Below are positions 39,982-50,434 of a stretch of 64,000 nucleotides of DNA, piece after piece (within the stretch, counting starts at the first letter, position 1; each line of letters begins with the position of its first letter). The position numbers and the translations under genes were made by a program. The DNA is taken from assembly GCA_943736015.1 (NCBI GenBank), contig OX031073.1, forward strand, positions 21,851,210-21,915,209, in the 5' to 3' direction. Under the pieces are notes generated by a model that made no database searches, had not been told where the DNA came from, and saw nothing but the letters and a program-made list of their open reading frames with translations. The DNA is from Tridacna crocea (Eukaryota > Mollusca > Bivalvia > Cardiida > Cardiidae).

Positions 39982-40202
39982 TTAAACTCTTAACCAAACG
40001 ACATGTAGTCCAAATTGAAAGCACTTGCAGACGACAAAATAAACGTGACTAAAAAATTGAAATATGTTTCCAGTAGGGTAGAAAACATTGTGGGAACAGG
40101 AGAAAATGCTGGTTACCAGCATTTTCTCCTTTTCCTGCAATGTTTTCAAAAGGCTTCTATCTCAGGGTCGTAAAAACCAGGGATTGTTTCGGATAGGGTT
40201 AA
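39982..40202. repeat. Family A MITE
   Basis: TTAAACTCTTAACCAAACGA to CGGATAGGGTTAA; core GCTGGTTACCAGC. Confidence 0.9.
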
Positions 40203-40247
40203 CTTACACAGCGCGATAAGTGTTAAAATCTTGTTATACTGTTGTTT

Positions 40248-40476
40248 TTAACCCTTTACTCCATAGATACTCATTTCTACGCATTGCATGTAGGAGCCTT
40301 TGGAAAACATTGTGGCAAAAAGTGAAATTGCTCGTGACGAGCAATTTCACCTTTTGCCACAATGTTTTCTACACTATCAAAAGGTGCCATATACACATAA
40401 GAAACGGCTTCATCCTTGCTGTAATTTAGGGTCAATTAGAGATACCATAGAAATGCCTTATGGGGTAAAGGGTTAA
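40248..40476. repeat. Family A MITE, subfamily A2
   Basis: TTAACCCTTTACTCCATAGA to GGGGTAAAGGGTTAA; core AGTGAAATTGCTCGTGACG with partner. Confidence 0.92.
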
Positions 40477-40494
40477 TGTGTATTTATATTAATT

Positions 40495-40925
40495 TCAGGC
40501 TTTCCGGTAGGATATCGAGAAATAGTCGTATTTTTCGATCTTACACTGGTACAACCAGTGAAAATACCGATTTTCATGTTCTTGTTGCCTAGGTAAATTG
40601 CGCGTGCCTCACAACCAGATGGAAATATGACGTCATTTACCCTACATTTCTCGCACTTGACGTAATATTGTAATGCGTTGCTTTACCGGGTGGGGTACGC
40701 CACAGGGAATAACGGAAAAGGACTGTGCTGGATTTTGATAAAGCTCCTCCCAGAAAGGGTTAAAAGCATGAAATAAAAAGATTTTTTTTTTTCGGTGAAA
40801 GATCGAAATTCATTTCTTCTCGTGAACACCATCGGTAATATTTCCACTCGTGGCTGCGCCACTCGTGAAAATATTACCGATGGTGTCCACTGGATGGAAT
40901 AAATTTCGATCTTTCACCGAAAAAG
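40495..40925. mobile_element. Element X, copy 1
   Basis: Left part GCTTTCCGGTAGGATATC to CCCAGAAAGGGTTAAAAGC, then a fold-back with TTCGGTGAAAGATCGAAATT and AATTTCGATCTTTCACCGAA arms around CACTCGTGGCTGCGCCACTCG. Confidence 0.7.
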
Positions 40926-41133
40926 ACAAATATCACCTAGTTTAAACTTTATTTATAATGCTGATACAAGTAAACATGTAAAATAAAGGAAATAATACAT
41001 GGTATATTAAGTTTTAAAGGTTGACTGATAGGATTGGAAAACAAGCCGGTATAGTATACCTATAAATATCCTCTATGTCTTCACATTGCAAGAGAAACTT
41101 TATACAGATTTTAAAAAGTAAATGTACAAATGG

Positions 41134-41392
41134 AGTGCAATACGCCAAAAGGTGCATTCGGACATTTGCGTAAAGTGTCGTCACGGATTAGCCAGCGCAG
41201 TCCGCGCAGGCTAATCCGAGACGGCCCTTTACGACTACATTAGATTTTGTGCTACAGTAGACTTGCGTAAAACAGAAAATCACATAAAATCGGAAAGTGT
41301 CGTTTCGGATTAGCCTGTGCGGACTGCACACGCTGATCCGAGACGACACTTTACGCAAATGTCCGAATGACCCTTTTCGCGTGTTGCAGGCC
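41134..41392. repeat. Family B MITE, full length
   Basis: Cores GTCACGGATTAGCCAGCGCA and GTTTCGGATTAGCCTGTGCG with partners; ends AATACGCCAAAAGGTGCATT and CGCGTGTTGCAGGCC. Confidence 0.85.
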
Positions 41393-41454
41393 AAATGATT
41401 TGACTTGAATTATAAGATATATTGGTGAAACGGTGCAAACTTAGCAGTTTTTTT

Positions 41455-41575
41455 TTAAATAATATTTTCTTCTTTATCAGAAACAGATTTTATCATTGAG
41501 GCCATATTTCTTTGGTCGCCAGCTTTCAATTTAGAAAAGTCAAATGTTTGTCGTCTAGTCAAAAGTTGGGCTTTC
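41455..41575. repeat. Family A fragment (right half)
   Basis: TCAGAAACAGATTTTATCA, TTCAATTTAGAAAAGTC, TTGTCGTCTAGTCAAAAG; weak. Confidence 0.4.
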
Positions 41576-41726
41576 TCAGTCGGCACCTAGATCTACTTAA
41601 TGCAGCCTTTAAATATTTCAGCAACATTCATACAACCTGGCATTATTCAATTCCTTTGTAAACATTGCAGGTTGACTATATAGAGGATATTTAGTGTTTT
41701 ACGTTGGAAGTTCGAATTTCATTTCG

Positions 41727-41957
41727 CCCGCCCGGGTGGCTCAGTGGTGAGCGTGTCGGATTCATGACCTGGTGGTTGTGAGTTCGATACCCGATTGAGG
41801 GGTACTTTCTTTCCGGCGTATTTTCGCCTCTCACCTCTGCCGAAGCATGGCGTTGGAAAGAAAGTAGTGTAAGTACCGGCGTGAGAAAGCCAGGAAACAC
41901 ATGTGCGTCACCGACCGCCATGATATGACCTTAGCTATTAAAGCTATTAAACCCCAA
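41727..41957 (+). repeat. tRNA-derived SINE with target duplication
   Basis: GGGTGGCTCAGTGGTGAGCG (A box), GTGAGTTCGATACCCGATTG (B box), a body with GAAAGAAAGTAGTGTAAG, and a tail GACCTTAGCTATTAAAGC. Flanks CGAATTTCATTT and CGAAATTCATAT are a near-exact duplication of the X sequence. The tail resembles that of V/Meta-type SINEs of bivalves. Confidence 0.8.
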
Positions 41958-42344
41958 TACAACCAAAATCGAAATTCATATCATCTCGTGAACGTGATCG
42001 ATAAAAACATTTTCACGAGCGGCGCATCCACGAGGGAAAATACTACCGATAATGTTCACGGGATGACATAAATTTCGATCTTTCACCGAAAAAGAAAACA
42101 AACATTCTTTTTTTTTTTAAATGCATTTAACCCTTTCTTGGGGAGAGGGAGACTTCATTAAAATCTAGTACAGCCCTTTTCGGTTAGTCCCCGTGGCGTA
42201 CCCCCTCCGAATAGCAAAGCATCACAATATTACGTCAAGTGTGAGAATTGTGCGGTAAATTATGTCATATTTCCATCTGGTTGTGAAGCACGCGCATTTT
42301 ACCTTGGTGACTAGTGCGCGGGGAATAACTCTTTCCGCCTTCAA

Positions 42345-42624
42345 TTAACTCTTTACCAAAACGACAAAATTTTAGACTGGTTCAAATTGAAAGCATTTAC
42401 AGACGACTAAATAAAGGTGACTGAAAAGTTGAAATTTCTTCTGGGAAGTGCAGAAAACACTGTGGGAAAAGGAGAAAATGCTGGTAACCAGCATTTTCTC
42501 CTTTTCCTACAGTGTTTTCAAAAGGCTTCTTTCTCATCAGCATTTTCTCCTTTTCCCGCAATGTTTTCAATAGGCTTCTTTCTCAGGATCGTCAAAAGTA
42601 GGGATTGTCCGGTAATGGACTAAA
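42345..42624. repeat. Family A MITE with a duplicated right arm
   Basis: TTAACTCTTTACCAAAACGA to CCGGTAATGGACTAAA. CAGCATTTTCTCCTTTTCC and AGGCTTCTTTCTCA occur twice in tandem (42489-42580). Confidence 0.88.
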
Positions 42625-42740
42625 GAGTTACAGTATAATTATAATTGATGCTTTCACTGGTCGTAACCAAGTGAAATATCGAAAAATATTTCACCGGTAT
42701 TTCTCCTAACGGAAAGCATGAAATAAGATTAGATACTTAC

Positions 42741-42839
42741 CTTCATATATACTGGTACAATCGTGGGGATCGGCCAGTCTGCTCACCAGAAGCTTTGCCT
42801 CTGTGTCCAGGGGTCTCTCCCAAAAAGGCGAAGCATTAC
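42741..42839 (-). CDS. Internal exon of an unidentified minus-strand gene
   Basis: Acceptor TGTATTGTTTAG, donor GAAG|GTAAGT, 99 bp; only phase 1 is open: GNASPFWERPLDTEAKLLVS, then RLADPHDCTSIYE. Joins in phase to 38237-38305 and, going up, to the signal-peptide exon at 61760 (also phase 1). NAS is a glycosylation sequon. Composition and splice sites strongly suggest real coding DNA. Family not recognised. Confidence 0.6.
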
Positions 42840-42886
42840 CTAAACAATACAGAAAGACAAAATAAAACACGGTTAGGATTTATTTA

Positions 42887-43455
42887 CCTGTCAGCATCTT
42901 CGCGAACCAAGATTACGATCACTACGTGGATCTTACCTTGGCAGATCGAGCCTGATTTCGATATTCCCGCGCTACGCCCCCTATTGGATGCTGCTTATTA
43001 TCCCCCTTTACATCATATATCTGATAGCCGATGAAAGATCGTTTTACAAACCGCTTACGAATACAATAATTCAGCATGAAGCAATAACCACAAACGTGCT
43101 TCGACTTTCAATCGTCCAGTGCTCGAATATAGCCTAGAACCTCCGATAATTGATTGGTCATACTGAAACTTTCTGTAAATATTGTTCGTCTACGTTTTTT
43201 CGATAATAAATCATTACAGATCCTGCACACATCCACGGAGGTATGCATGTTTACCTTCTATTTTTATTCGAAAGATAGCGACTTTGTTCTATTTTTATCA
43301 AATATGAAATGCTACGAGCGATTTTATTCGTGCAGTTAGAGCTAGCTTCAACCAATGAAAATGGGTATGGGGGGATGTAAAAATCAAGCTCGATCCGCGA
43401 AGGGTAGAGTAGCGTAGTGGATCGTCACCCTTGGCTTGCGAAAATGACCTGTCAG
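42887..43455. mobile_element. MULE-like element Q, copy 3, with 9 bp target duplication
   Basis: Flanked by ACCTGTCAG at 42886-42894 and 43447-43455. Ends CATCTTCGCGAACCAAG and CTTGGCTTGCGAAAATG sit in longer imperfect inverted repeats. No transposase frame. A 9 bp duplication with long terminal repeats is the Mutator pattern. Confidence 0.85.
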
Positions 43456-43616
43456 TACCTTATCATTTCTTTCTGCATCTGTAATTTTGAATAAAAGTCC
43501 AACGGTTAAAATGCCTGTTTTTAATATTATAATTCAAAGTAACGATTGTCGTTTTTAAAAATTATCTCTCGATAAAAGGCATTCTACAAATACTCATATA
43601 TCTAATTTGGGCATCC

Positions 43617-43864
43617 TATGGCGTGACAAACGTTGCAATATTCGATGTCAAAATATTCATTCCAAAACGGAAAAAAATTGTTCGATAAAAAAAATATTTG
43701 TTCCCAAAACTAAAATTATCGAATAAATAATTTTTTTCGCACACATATTTTTTGTTTTGTAGCAAATATTTAGGATTATTGAACCAATATTTTTTTTTTC
43801 GAATCATTATTTTTTTTTCGAATGAAAATATTGGTATCGAATATTGCAACGTTTGTCATGACAC
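43617..43864. mobile_element. AT-rich element U, copy 1
   Basis: ATGGCGTGACAAACGTTGCA at the left, TGCAACGTTTGTCATGACAC at the right, with runs of TTCGAATGAATATTTTTT-like sequence between. Confidence 0.8.
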
Positions 43865-43914
43865 AAATGTTGCAATAAAAAAAAAATTCATTCGATACTG
43901 GTTAAAGACCATTT

Positions 43915-44031
43915 TGCAACAGTGCATTTGATTGGACGACAGTTTCAAGGGATTTCCAACATGGCGATGCTTTATCAGGACGGCGCAAGTTCGGGAAAAA
44001 CTCTTGCCAGTTAGCTGGATTGCCGGTAAGT
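43915..44031 (+). promoter_or_regulatory. Candidate promoter and first exon, paralogous to 59732-59820
   Basis: TTTGATTGGAC (inverted CCAAT box) lies ~30 bp before CCAACATGGC, and a donor GCCG|GTAAGT follows at 44029-44034. The same spacing and words occur on the minus strand at 59780-59815, also beside a U element. The frame from this ATG stops after 17 codons, so it may be a decayed copy. Confidence 0.35.
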
Positions 44032-44149
44032 TGAATTTTAAAGGAAATGGGCAACTTGACTTTCTGTATTTGTTTGTACACATACACTTGAACGTTGACC
44101 ACGATGTTTCCAAGTTAAAAGTAGAGAGAATGGACCGAGTGACCTCCTT

Positions 44150-44511
44150 ATGATTAGGGCTCGTCGAGAACACCGGACTGCACCGAAAGTTAATTCAAAG
44201 TACCAGAATGCACAATTGTCTCTGAAATAAAGTATAATTGTGCGAAAGAAATGTGAATTTTATCTCCAATGTAAGGCGAGTGGATACAGTTTTCTCGTTT
44301 TCTGTCTGTCTGAACAGATTACTTCTCTGACTTGGTGCAGTGTCTTGGCAAAAGGGGGCTAAACGTCTGTCAGTAGGGGAATGATTTGTGGATTGTCACA
44401 AGGGCTTGCCAATATGGGCATATAGGCAACGAACCCTGAAGACTGCTAGTTTCGTTACTAGGAATAGTACAGATTGAAATCCATCCTAATCAAGTTACAC
44501 CCGTTTCTTGA
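44150..44511. other. No gene seen
   Basis: A weak CAATTGT...ACAATTGTGC pair and AATAAAG at 44226 only. Confidence 0.4.
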
Positions 44512-44740
44512 ATACATTACTAAACAATCAGGGGTTTTACAGCCCCGAGAAACAGGCCTCTGAGAACGTTGTGGGAAAAGGGGAAAATGCTAGTTACCAG
44601 CATTTTCTCCTCTTCCCAGTGTTTTTTGCCCTTCTATACATAATTTTTTTGTTTTTAAGTCACAGCACTTTTGTCATCTGCAAAAGCTTTCAATTTTGAT
44701 TATGATAAGTTTAAAATTCTGTCATTTGGGAAAGGGTTAA
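44512..44740. repeat. Family A MITE
   Basis: TACTAAACAATCAGGGGTTT to TGGGAAAGGGTTAA; core GCTAGTTACCAGC. Confidence 0.85.
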
Positions 44741-44849
44741 CATGCTCCATATGTCACATGGGACAGCGGGACAGCGGTTTAACATCTCTTCAGAAAGACT
44801 GTAAGTAATTTTAGATGGTCAGTCTGAAATTTTGAAATTTGATATAGAG

Positions 44850-45175
44850 TTAGCCATAGGCAGATCCAGTGGGGGGGACCGGGGGTCCGGACCCCCCCTG
44901 GAATTTTGGCAAAAATGTGGTTATTGGATTCGTGAAATGGTACTGGTTTGATATTGCACAGCATTTATGTAAAATACAGTCATAAATTTAAAAATAAAAT
45001 GCTCTAAATGTGGAGACCTCCTCATGGTTAGAACTGGAAACTTTGACTTTTCTTGTAAACGGCTTACATCCACTGAAATCCGGAAACCAAAGTATCATAA
45101 AATAAGACCAGTGCGTTTTCGGTGAGATCCCCCCCCCACCCCCCCCCACTGAGAAAGATATCTGGATCCGCCCAT
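44850..45175. mobile_element. Element V, copy 1
   Basis: CATAGGCAGATCCAGTGGGG to ACTGAGAAAGATATCTGGAT then CCGCCCATG, with poly-G and poly-C tracts next to each end. Copy 2 is reversed at 57268-57568. Confidence 0.8.
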
Positions 45176-45176
45176 G

Positions 45177-45410
45177 TTAGCTCTTTACCGAACGACAAAA
45201 TTCTGGATGGGTCAAATTGAAAACACTTGCACAAAAAAAAGAATGTTATTCAGATATAGATATTTTGGTAAAGATAAAAACCATAGGGGAAAAAGAGAAA
45301 ATACTGGTTATCAGTATTTTCTCGCATTCTCCTTTTTTTTTTACAATGTTTTCAAAAGCTGTCTTTCATAGGGTTAATAAAAGTCAGGATTCTGTGGTAA
45401 CTAAAGAGTT
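45177..45410. repeat. Family A MITE
   Basis: TTAGCTCTTTACCGAACGAC to GTGGTAACTAAAGAGTT; core GAGAAAATACTGGTTATCAG, both arms changed. Confidence 0.8.
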
Positions 45411-45775
45411 CGAGTTAAACTCCATTTTCACAAAGGCTGAGCATAACTTTGGGTTATTGTTATTTTTCAGAACATGGTGTTTGCACATTAGCTTCTTTTC
45501 CAACTTTTTGCAGTCCCATGATAGTGCTTGGCCATTCCTAAATGTTAATAAAATGTGTGGCGAAAGCTGAAATAACAGATTATGATGAACAAATATTCAG
45601 TGGGTATGTATTTGCACAATATCAGAATAAATTCTAGATTACCAGCAGGCCATTTAGGGTTGCCCAAAAGTACATCAAAAGACAACACTCCCCTAGATCT
45701 ATTTACCAGAAAACAATATTTTTCCTTAACTCTCAACCACACAACCAAATTTTAGATATACACGCATCTAACTTT

Positions 45776-46004
45776 TTAACCCATTACCACACAATCCCTA
45801 CTTTTGACGCCCCTGAGAAAGAAGCCTTTTGAAAACACTGTTGGAAAAGGAGAAAATGCTGGTAACCAGCATTTTCTCCTTTTCCAACAGTGTTTTCTAC
45901 CCTTCCCAGAAAAAATTTCTATTTTTCAGTCACCTTTATTTTGTCGTCTGCAAATGCTTTCAATTTGGACCAGTCCAAAATTTTCTCGTGTGGTAATGAG
46001 TTAA
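45776..46004. repeat. Family A MITE, full length, perfect core
   Basis: TTAACCCATTACCACACAAT to GTGGTAATGAGTTAA. Both arms carry CTGTTGGAAAAGG / CCTTTTCCAACAG. A solo left end lies just before it at 45725-45770. Confidence 0.93.
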
Positions 46005-46009
46005 AGCAT

Positions 46010-46182
46010 TTTCAGAGTAAAACATGAAGTTGAATATATAGCTCAAATTACAAAGTTTGTCTCAGAAAGGGTAGAAAACAATGATGGAATAGTAGAGAAA
46101 TTCTGTAACCAGCATTTCCCTTTTAACCATGTTTTAAAAATCCTTCTCCATTCACTTTAGGGATTATGTGTGGTAAAGGGCT
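46010..46182. repeat. Family A MITE, decayed
   Basis: AAGGGTAGAAAACAATGATG and GTGGTAAAGGGCTAA; core mostly lost. Confidence 0.6.
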
Positions 46183-46189
46183 AATTTTT

Positions 46190-46350
46190 ATTGATCAAAG
46201 TTGTCAAAGGCAATGAAGCTGTGGTTCAGACTTGGAAATTTGTCTAAAAATGTTAAAAAACATTGTGTGGAAAAGGAGGAACTTTGGTTATTGGTATTTT
46301 CTCCCTTTTCTATGTTTTGAAAAGCCTTCTTACTGAGGATGGTTGAAAAA
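46190..46350. repeat. Family A MITE, decayed
   Basis: AAAAAACATTGTGTGGAAAA and TATTTTCTCCCTTTTC only. Confidence 0.5.
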
Positions 46351-46464
46351 AACAAAGCTGATGGATTTGAACAGAAAAGAAAGGACTTTACATTGCACTT
46401 TGTAATGTCAAAACTCTGGGTGTCATTGCAACAAAATTGAAAAATATTGAAAATCTTTGAAAAT

Positions 46465-46545
46465 CCTCTAGTCAGAAGCCATAACCTGAGGGGACTGTGC
46501 TCGCTGATCTGGGTCAATATTGTTTGCAGATGCCTCAACTCTGTA
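46465..46545. repeat. Family C remnant
   Basis: GGGGACTGTGCTCGCTGATC and GGGTCAATATTGTTTGCAGA resemble one half of the family C palindrome. Confidence 0.35.
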
Positions 46546-46635
46546 CTAAAGGACAAAAGGACAGGCCCAGATAGCTCCACATCTGCTATCCAGCAACCAT
46601 TTGGCAGGGGATGGTCATGTCAACATTGCTCTTTT

Positions 46636-46760
46636 TAAAACATTGTGGGAAAAGGAGAAAATGCAGATGATCAGCATTTTTGGCTTTTCCCATGATATTT
46701 TCTACTCTATCAAAGAGAAATCCATCAATTGAGCCACATTTAGGTTATTTGCATGAATTA
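46636..46760. repeat. Family A MITE, decayed
   Basis: AAAACATTGTGGGAAAAGG and a broken right arm. Confidence 0.6.
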
Positions 46761-46911
46761 TTTATGCATATTTCTATAGTTTCAGAAGCTGAAACTGAAT
46801 GACCTCAGATTCCATATTGTGAAGAAAGAAATGGATATGCCAGGGAAATGTTTGAAGATTTCTTCTTAAGTCTGACTAAGCTGATTACTTTCAATATATG
46901 GAAGAAAGAAG

Positions 46912-47066
46912 AGGACCATTGAGGAGACTGGTTTCATTGCTAGAAATCCTATTCATAACTCCAGGGTAGAGCGTCTTTGGAGAGATGTCTACTATGCAGT
47001 CATACAGATGATGATATTCAGCTTCATGGAAGTAATAGGCTTTAAGTTGAACAAGATATTTTAACT
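46912..47066 (+). pseudogene. Remnant of an integrase-core transposon gene
   Basis: In frame it reads ETGFIARNPIHNSRVERLWR and then DVYYAVIQMMIF. The pattern N-x-R-V/I-E-R-L-W-R-D-V is typical of integrase-core domain proteins found in many animal genomes. The frame runs into the TTAA of a family A insertion at 47061; weak traces resume after 47289. No start or upstream catalytic region is readable. Confidence 0.55.
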
Positions 47067-47289
47067 CTTTACCAAACGCCAACATTTTGGACTAGTCCAA
47101 ATTGAAACCATTTGCAGACGACAAAATAAATGTGTATCCAAATTTGAAATTTGATTTGGATAGGGTAGAAAACATTGTGGGAAAAGGAGAAAATGCTGGT
47201 TACCAGCATTTTCTCCTTTTCCTAAAATGTTTTCAAAAGCTTTCTTTCTCAGGATCGTTAAAAGTCGGGATTGTGTGGTAAAGAGTTAA
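47061..47289. repeat. Family A MITE, full length
   Basis: TTAACTCTTTACCAAACGCC to GTGGTAAAGAGTTAA; sits in the integrase-like remnant. Confidence 0.92.
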
Positions 47290-47776
47290 ACCAGTTGAGA
47301 GAGTCTGTTTTGATCCTCTTGCAGCTAGTAATGATATTGGAGTAGACATTTACACAGGGGTGAAAGCAGTATTGAATGCTTTGCTAAATGTGAATAAATG
47401 ACTTTTAACGACTTGTACAAAGCAAGGTATAAACAAGCCTGCAGAATTTCCTGCCAAAACAGATAGTCATATATGGCTTCCGTCCAGGCCGCAGTCATAT
47501 ATGGCTTCCGTCCAGACTGTCTGTAATCTCATGCTGCCTGTAGAGACTCTAACCTTTGAAAAATTGTGGTCTGCCATGACTGTCATTATTCTGCCAGCTG
47601 CCTACCTTAGGCAGAAAGCAGAATCACTGGGACAGTCTCGGGAGGAAGCCATTTTCATGCATAGGAAGCAAGAGATCATGGATGGTCTGGGTAGAAGCCA
47701 AATATGACAGTCTCGGCATGAAGTGATAACTGACAGACTAGTCTGTGCCCTGTATACAAGGCTGGAATCTATCATA
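47290..47776. other. Possible further decay of the integrase-like gene
   Basis: A 28 bp tandem duplication (AGTCATATATGGCTTCCGTC twice, 47467-47516) precedes a frame TFEKLWSAMTVIILPAAYLR that ends at 47705. Coding-like but without a recognised motif. Confidence 0.3.
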
Positions 47777-48004
47777 TTAACCCATTACCACACAATCCCT
47801 ACTTTTGACTAACCCGAGAAAGAAGCCTATAGAAAACATTGTTGGAAAAGGAGAAAATGCTGGTAACCAGCATTTTCTCCTTTTCCCACAATGTTTTCTA
47901 CCCTTCACAATACAAATTTCAATTTTCAGTCATTTTTATTTTGTCGTCTGCAAATGCTTTCGATTTGGATAAGCCAAAAATTATGTTGTTTGGTAAAGAG
48001 TTAA
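47777..48004. repeat. Family A MITE, full length
   Basis: TTAACCCATTACCACACAAT to TTTGGTAAAGAGTTAA; one-base mismatch in the core. Confidence 0.92.
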
Positions 48005-48039
48005 AAAACAACAAATCATTCCAGATAAATATATTTCAT

Positions 48040-48190
48040 TATGGCATAAAAGATTTGTCTTTGAAAGTGTAGAAAACTGTAGGAAAACGATGCTGGAAAC
48101 CAGCAATTTTGTTTTTTTCCACAATGTTTTCAAAAGTCTTTTGTCCTCAAGGCCATTTAAACCTGGGATTGTGTAGTAAAGGGGCATTTT
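48040..48190. repeat. Family A MITE, decayed
   Basis: AAAACGATGCTGGAAACCAG and GGGATTGTGTAGTAAAGGGG. Confidence 0.6.
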
Positions 48191-48284
48191 AAAATTAAGA
48201 TGTTAAAAAAAACAACAGGAAACTTTATAACAGTGTAGTCCTAAGTTTTCCAGTAAAGCATTGTAGATTGGAGATTAGGGTCCA

Positions 48285-48475
48285 TTTACACCAACCATAA
48301 AGAATTTCTTTGTCATATTCTACACAATTTTCAAAATTTGCGAGTAACAAGACTTCTGATGGGCTAAAAAAATGATTTTAGCCGATCAGAAGCTATGTTA
48401 CTTTCAAATGTGGAAAAATCTGGAGAACAAAACTGAGTATGTTCTCGTGAATGGTTGTTGAATAAGGTCCCTGAG
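48285..48475. repeat. Family D fold-back, copy 4
   Basis: GGGTCCATTTACACCAACCA to GGTTGTTGAATAAGGTCCC; core ACAAGACTTCTGATGGGCTA with imperfect partner. Confidence 0.7.
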
Positions 48476-48959
48476 TGCATGTTTTTTTTGCAGTCTAATT
48501 TTGATCAACACTGACTGCTAAAGCTCTTATAGTTGTGAGTTATTTAGAAGGGGTTCATATGCTGATACATCGTCAAAATCTGCATTTCTTCCTCCAAAAA
48601 CATGAAGAAATGGCTGTATTCTACAAAAAGTTACAATTTGGATAACACTGTAACTTGTAGGAGTGTGCATATCACAAGTTGAAGCACATCATTTATGTGT
48701 AGAATTATGTCAAGTAAACTTTAGAAATTCAATCCAGTCAACAGTTTTACTCCACTGCATTTTTCTGCCTGTACCATGAAATCGTGGGAAGGACATAGGC
48801 ATCTTTTCAACAGCTTCCAATTGCATCCAAAATTATTCGCATAAATGATGTTCATGGACAGACGACCTGTCTTTTGCAACTGTGTCATCAGTTTAAAGGT
48901 CAAGGTCACATTGTTATGATGAAATTTGTCAATAGTTGAAACTATTAAAGTGATTACAA
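48476..48959. other. No gene seen
   Basis: A long minus-strand frame (48721-49005) overlaps the SINE and an AAAGGTCAAGGTCACA repeat phrase, so I do not call it. Confidence 0.4.
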
Positions 48960-49260
48960 GTGTTTCTGTCTGCCCAGTCAAGTCACTTAGCTCAGTCTTT
49001 AGCATGGAGGACTTGAGAACAGGTCACTGGTTTGATCCTTAGCTTGGACAATTTCTTCTTGAGGATTAATGATTGCGACAGGATTCATTCCTCTCTCACT
49101 GCTGTCCACTCTTTTAACAATGGTTATGTGGGGAAGCAGCCAGTGGCCTGGAAATCAGATTGTGCGGAGTACTGGTGAAAGAAGCTCCACGAAAACATGG
49201 ATAGAAGCAGTGGCTGCCACGATAAAACTTAATTAATGTTGAAAACGGTGTTTAAACACA
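48960..49260 (+). repeat. tRNA-derived SINE
   Basis: TTAGCTCAGTCTTTAGCATG (A box) and CACTGGTTTGATCCTTAGC (B box), then a body ending CACGATAAAACTTAATTAA. A second head is at 54283. Confidence 0.65.
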
Positions 49261-49951
49261 ACACAATCAATCAGTCAATCTGTCCGCCCAATGAATCAGT
49301 ATTAATTTCCATCAATACTGACAAGTTCTGTCAGTTCCGTTTGGCTATTTCTTTTTCATAGCTTCACAAATTGAAAAAAAAAATCTTTTGCTGTCAAACT
49401 TAAATAAATATGTGTTTACGACATTACATAATGTTTTTTTCTGTCTAAACATGACAGAAGATAAAAATTTATCCCATGTTCATCTTATTAGTTTTGCGGG
49501 TTACCTTCTTTTTTTTTGCTCCTTGGGCCAAAGCCCAGGAGCTTATGTTATAGTCATTTGTCCATCTTTCAACTTGCAAGGTGGAAAGTTGCTCCTTGAA
49601 GTAAGTTTTTCTGCCAGCAACTGGATATGACAGGACTTTCTCCACAATAAAGGCCTCAGCTCAGCCTCGCCTTTAGTGGAGAATATATTACTGCTCAGGT
49701 ATAACTCAATAAATGACAACTCATGTTTAAGCATGTACTGACAGGAATAAATAAACAAACTATCACAAAATTACGGTAGTTTCTTAATATTTATTTGTTA
49801 TCGTATTGTCGACATAATTATTTCTAATGTGCATTAAAACTAAAAATGAGAAATAATCTTTAAACAGACTAGAATGATTTGTATCACAAACAAAACCTGA
49901 CCCACATACAGGATAGCTTGCCTGCCCATCACCAAAAAAATATATCTTGAC
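49261..49951. other. No gene; one repeat-like hairpin
   Basis: GCTCCTTGGGCCAAAGCCCAGGAGC at 49518-49543 is a stem of the GGCCGAAGGCC type seen at 51318. Overlapping frames on both strands are not supported. Confidence 0.4.
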
Positions 49952-50179
49952 TTAACTCATTACCAAACGACGATATTTTAGGTTTGTCCAACTCAAAAGC
50001 ATTTGCAGACTACAAAATAAAAGTTACTGAAAATTTGAAATTTGAAGGGTTTTAGAAAACATTTTTTAGGAAAAGGAGAAAATGCTGGTTACCAGCATTT
50101 TCTCCTTTTTCCCACAATATTTTCTGAGGGCTTCTTTCTCAGGGTCGTTAAAAGTAGGGATTGTGTGGTAATGGGTTAA
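49952..50179. repeat. Family A MITE
   Basis: TTAACTCATTACCAAACGAC to GTGGTAATGGGTTAA; core GCTGGTTACCAGC. Confidence 0.9.
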
Positions 50180-50224
50180 AGATAAGCTATCTGGTTGGGG
50201 AAGTCTTGTTGAAGATAAAACTAA

Positions 50225-50434
50225 TTAACCCATTACCACCCTATCCCAAGTTGTAACAACCCTGATTTACAGAAAGAAGGCTTCTGAAAGCATTTTGGGA
50301 AAATGATGAGGTGCTGCTTACTGCCACTTTTCCCCTATCTCCCCATGTTTTGTACCCAATCAGAGACAAAAACCATGAATCTGTTGCCCGTAAATGTTTT
50401 AGATTTTGTTTTGTCTAAAGTTTTTTCCTGTGGT
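50225..50434. repeat. Family A MITE, decayed
   Basis: TTAACCCATTACCACCCTAT to GTGGTAAAAAGTTA; core reduced to GGTGCTGCTTACTGCC. Confidence 0.65.

Larger units (their letters stand above)
41695..42715. mobile_element. Element X, copy 2, reversed, with SINE and family A inserted
   Basis: Opens with the fold-back arms (AATTTCGATCTTTCACCGAA at 42070) and closes AACGGAAAGCATGAAAT. The SINE at 41727 and family A at 42345 account for its extra length. It forms an inverted pair with X1 across about 0.8 kb. Confidence 0.65.

Noticed and set aside
41727-41800. Functional tRNA
   Set aside because: tRNA-like head continues into a SINE body and tail with a target duplication.
48721-49005. Minus-strand 94-codon frame as a gene
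   Set aside because: It overlaps the SINE and an AAAGGTCAAGGTCACA repeat phrase, with no splice support.
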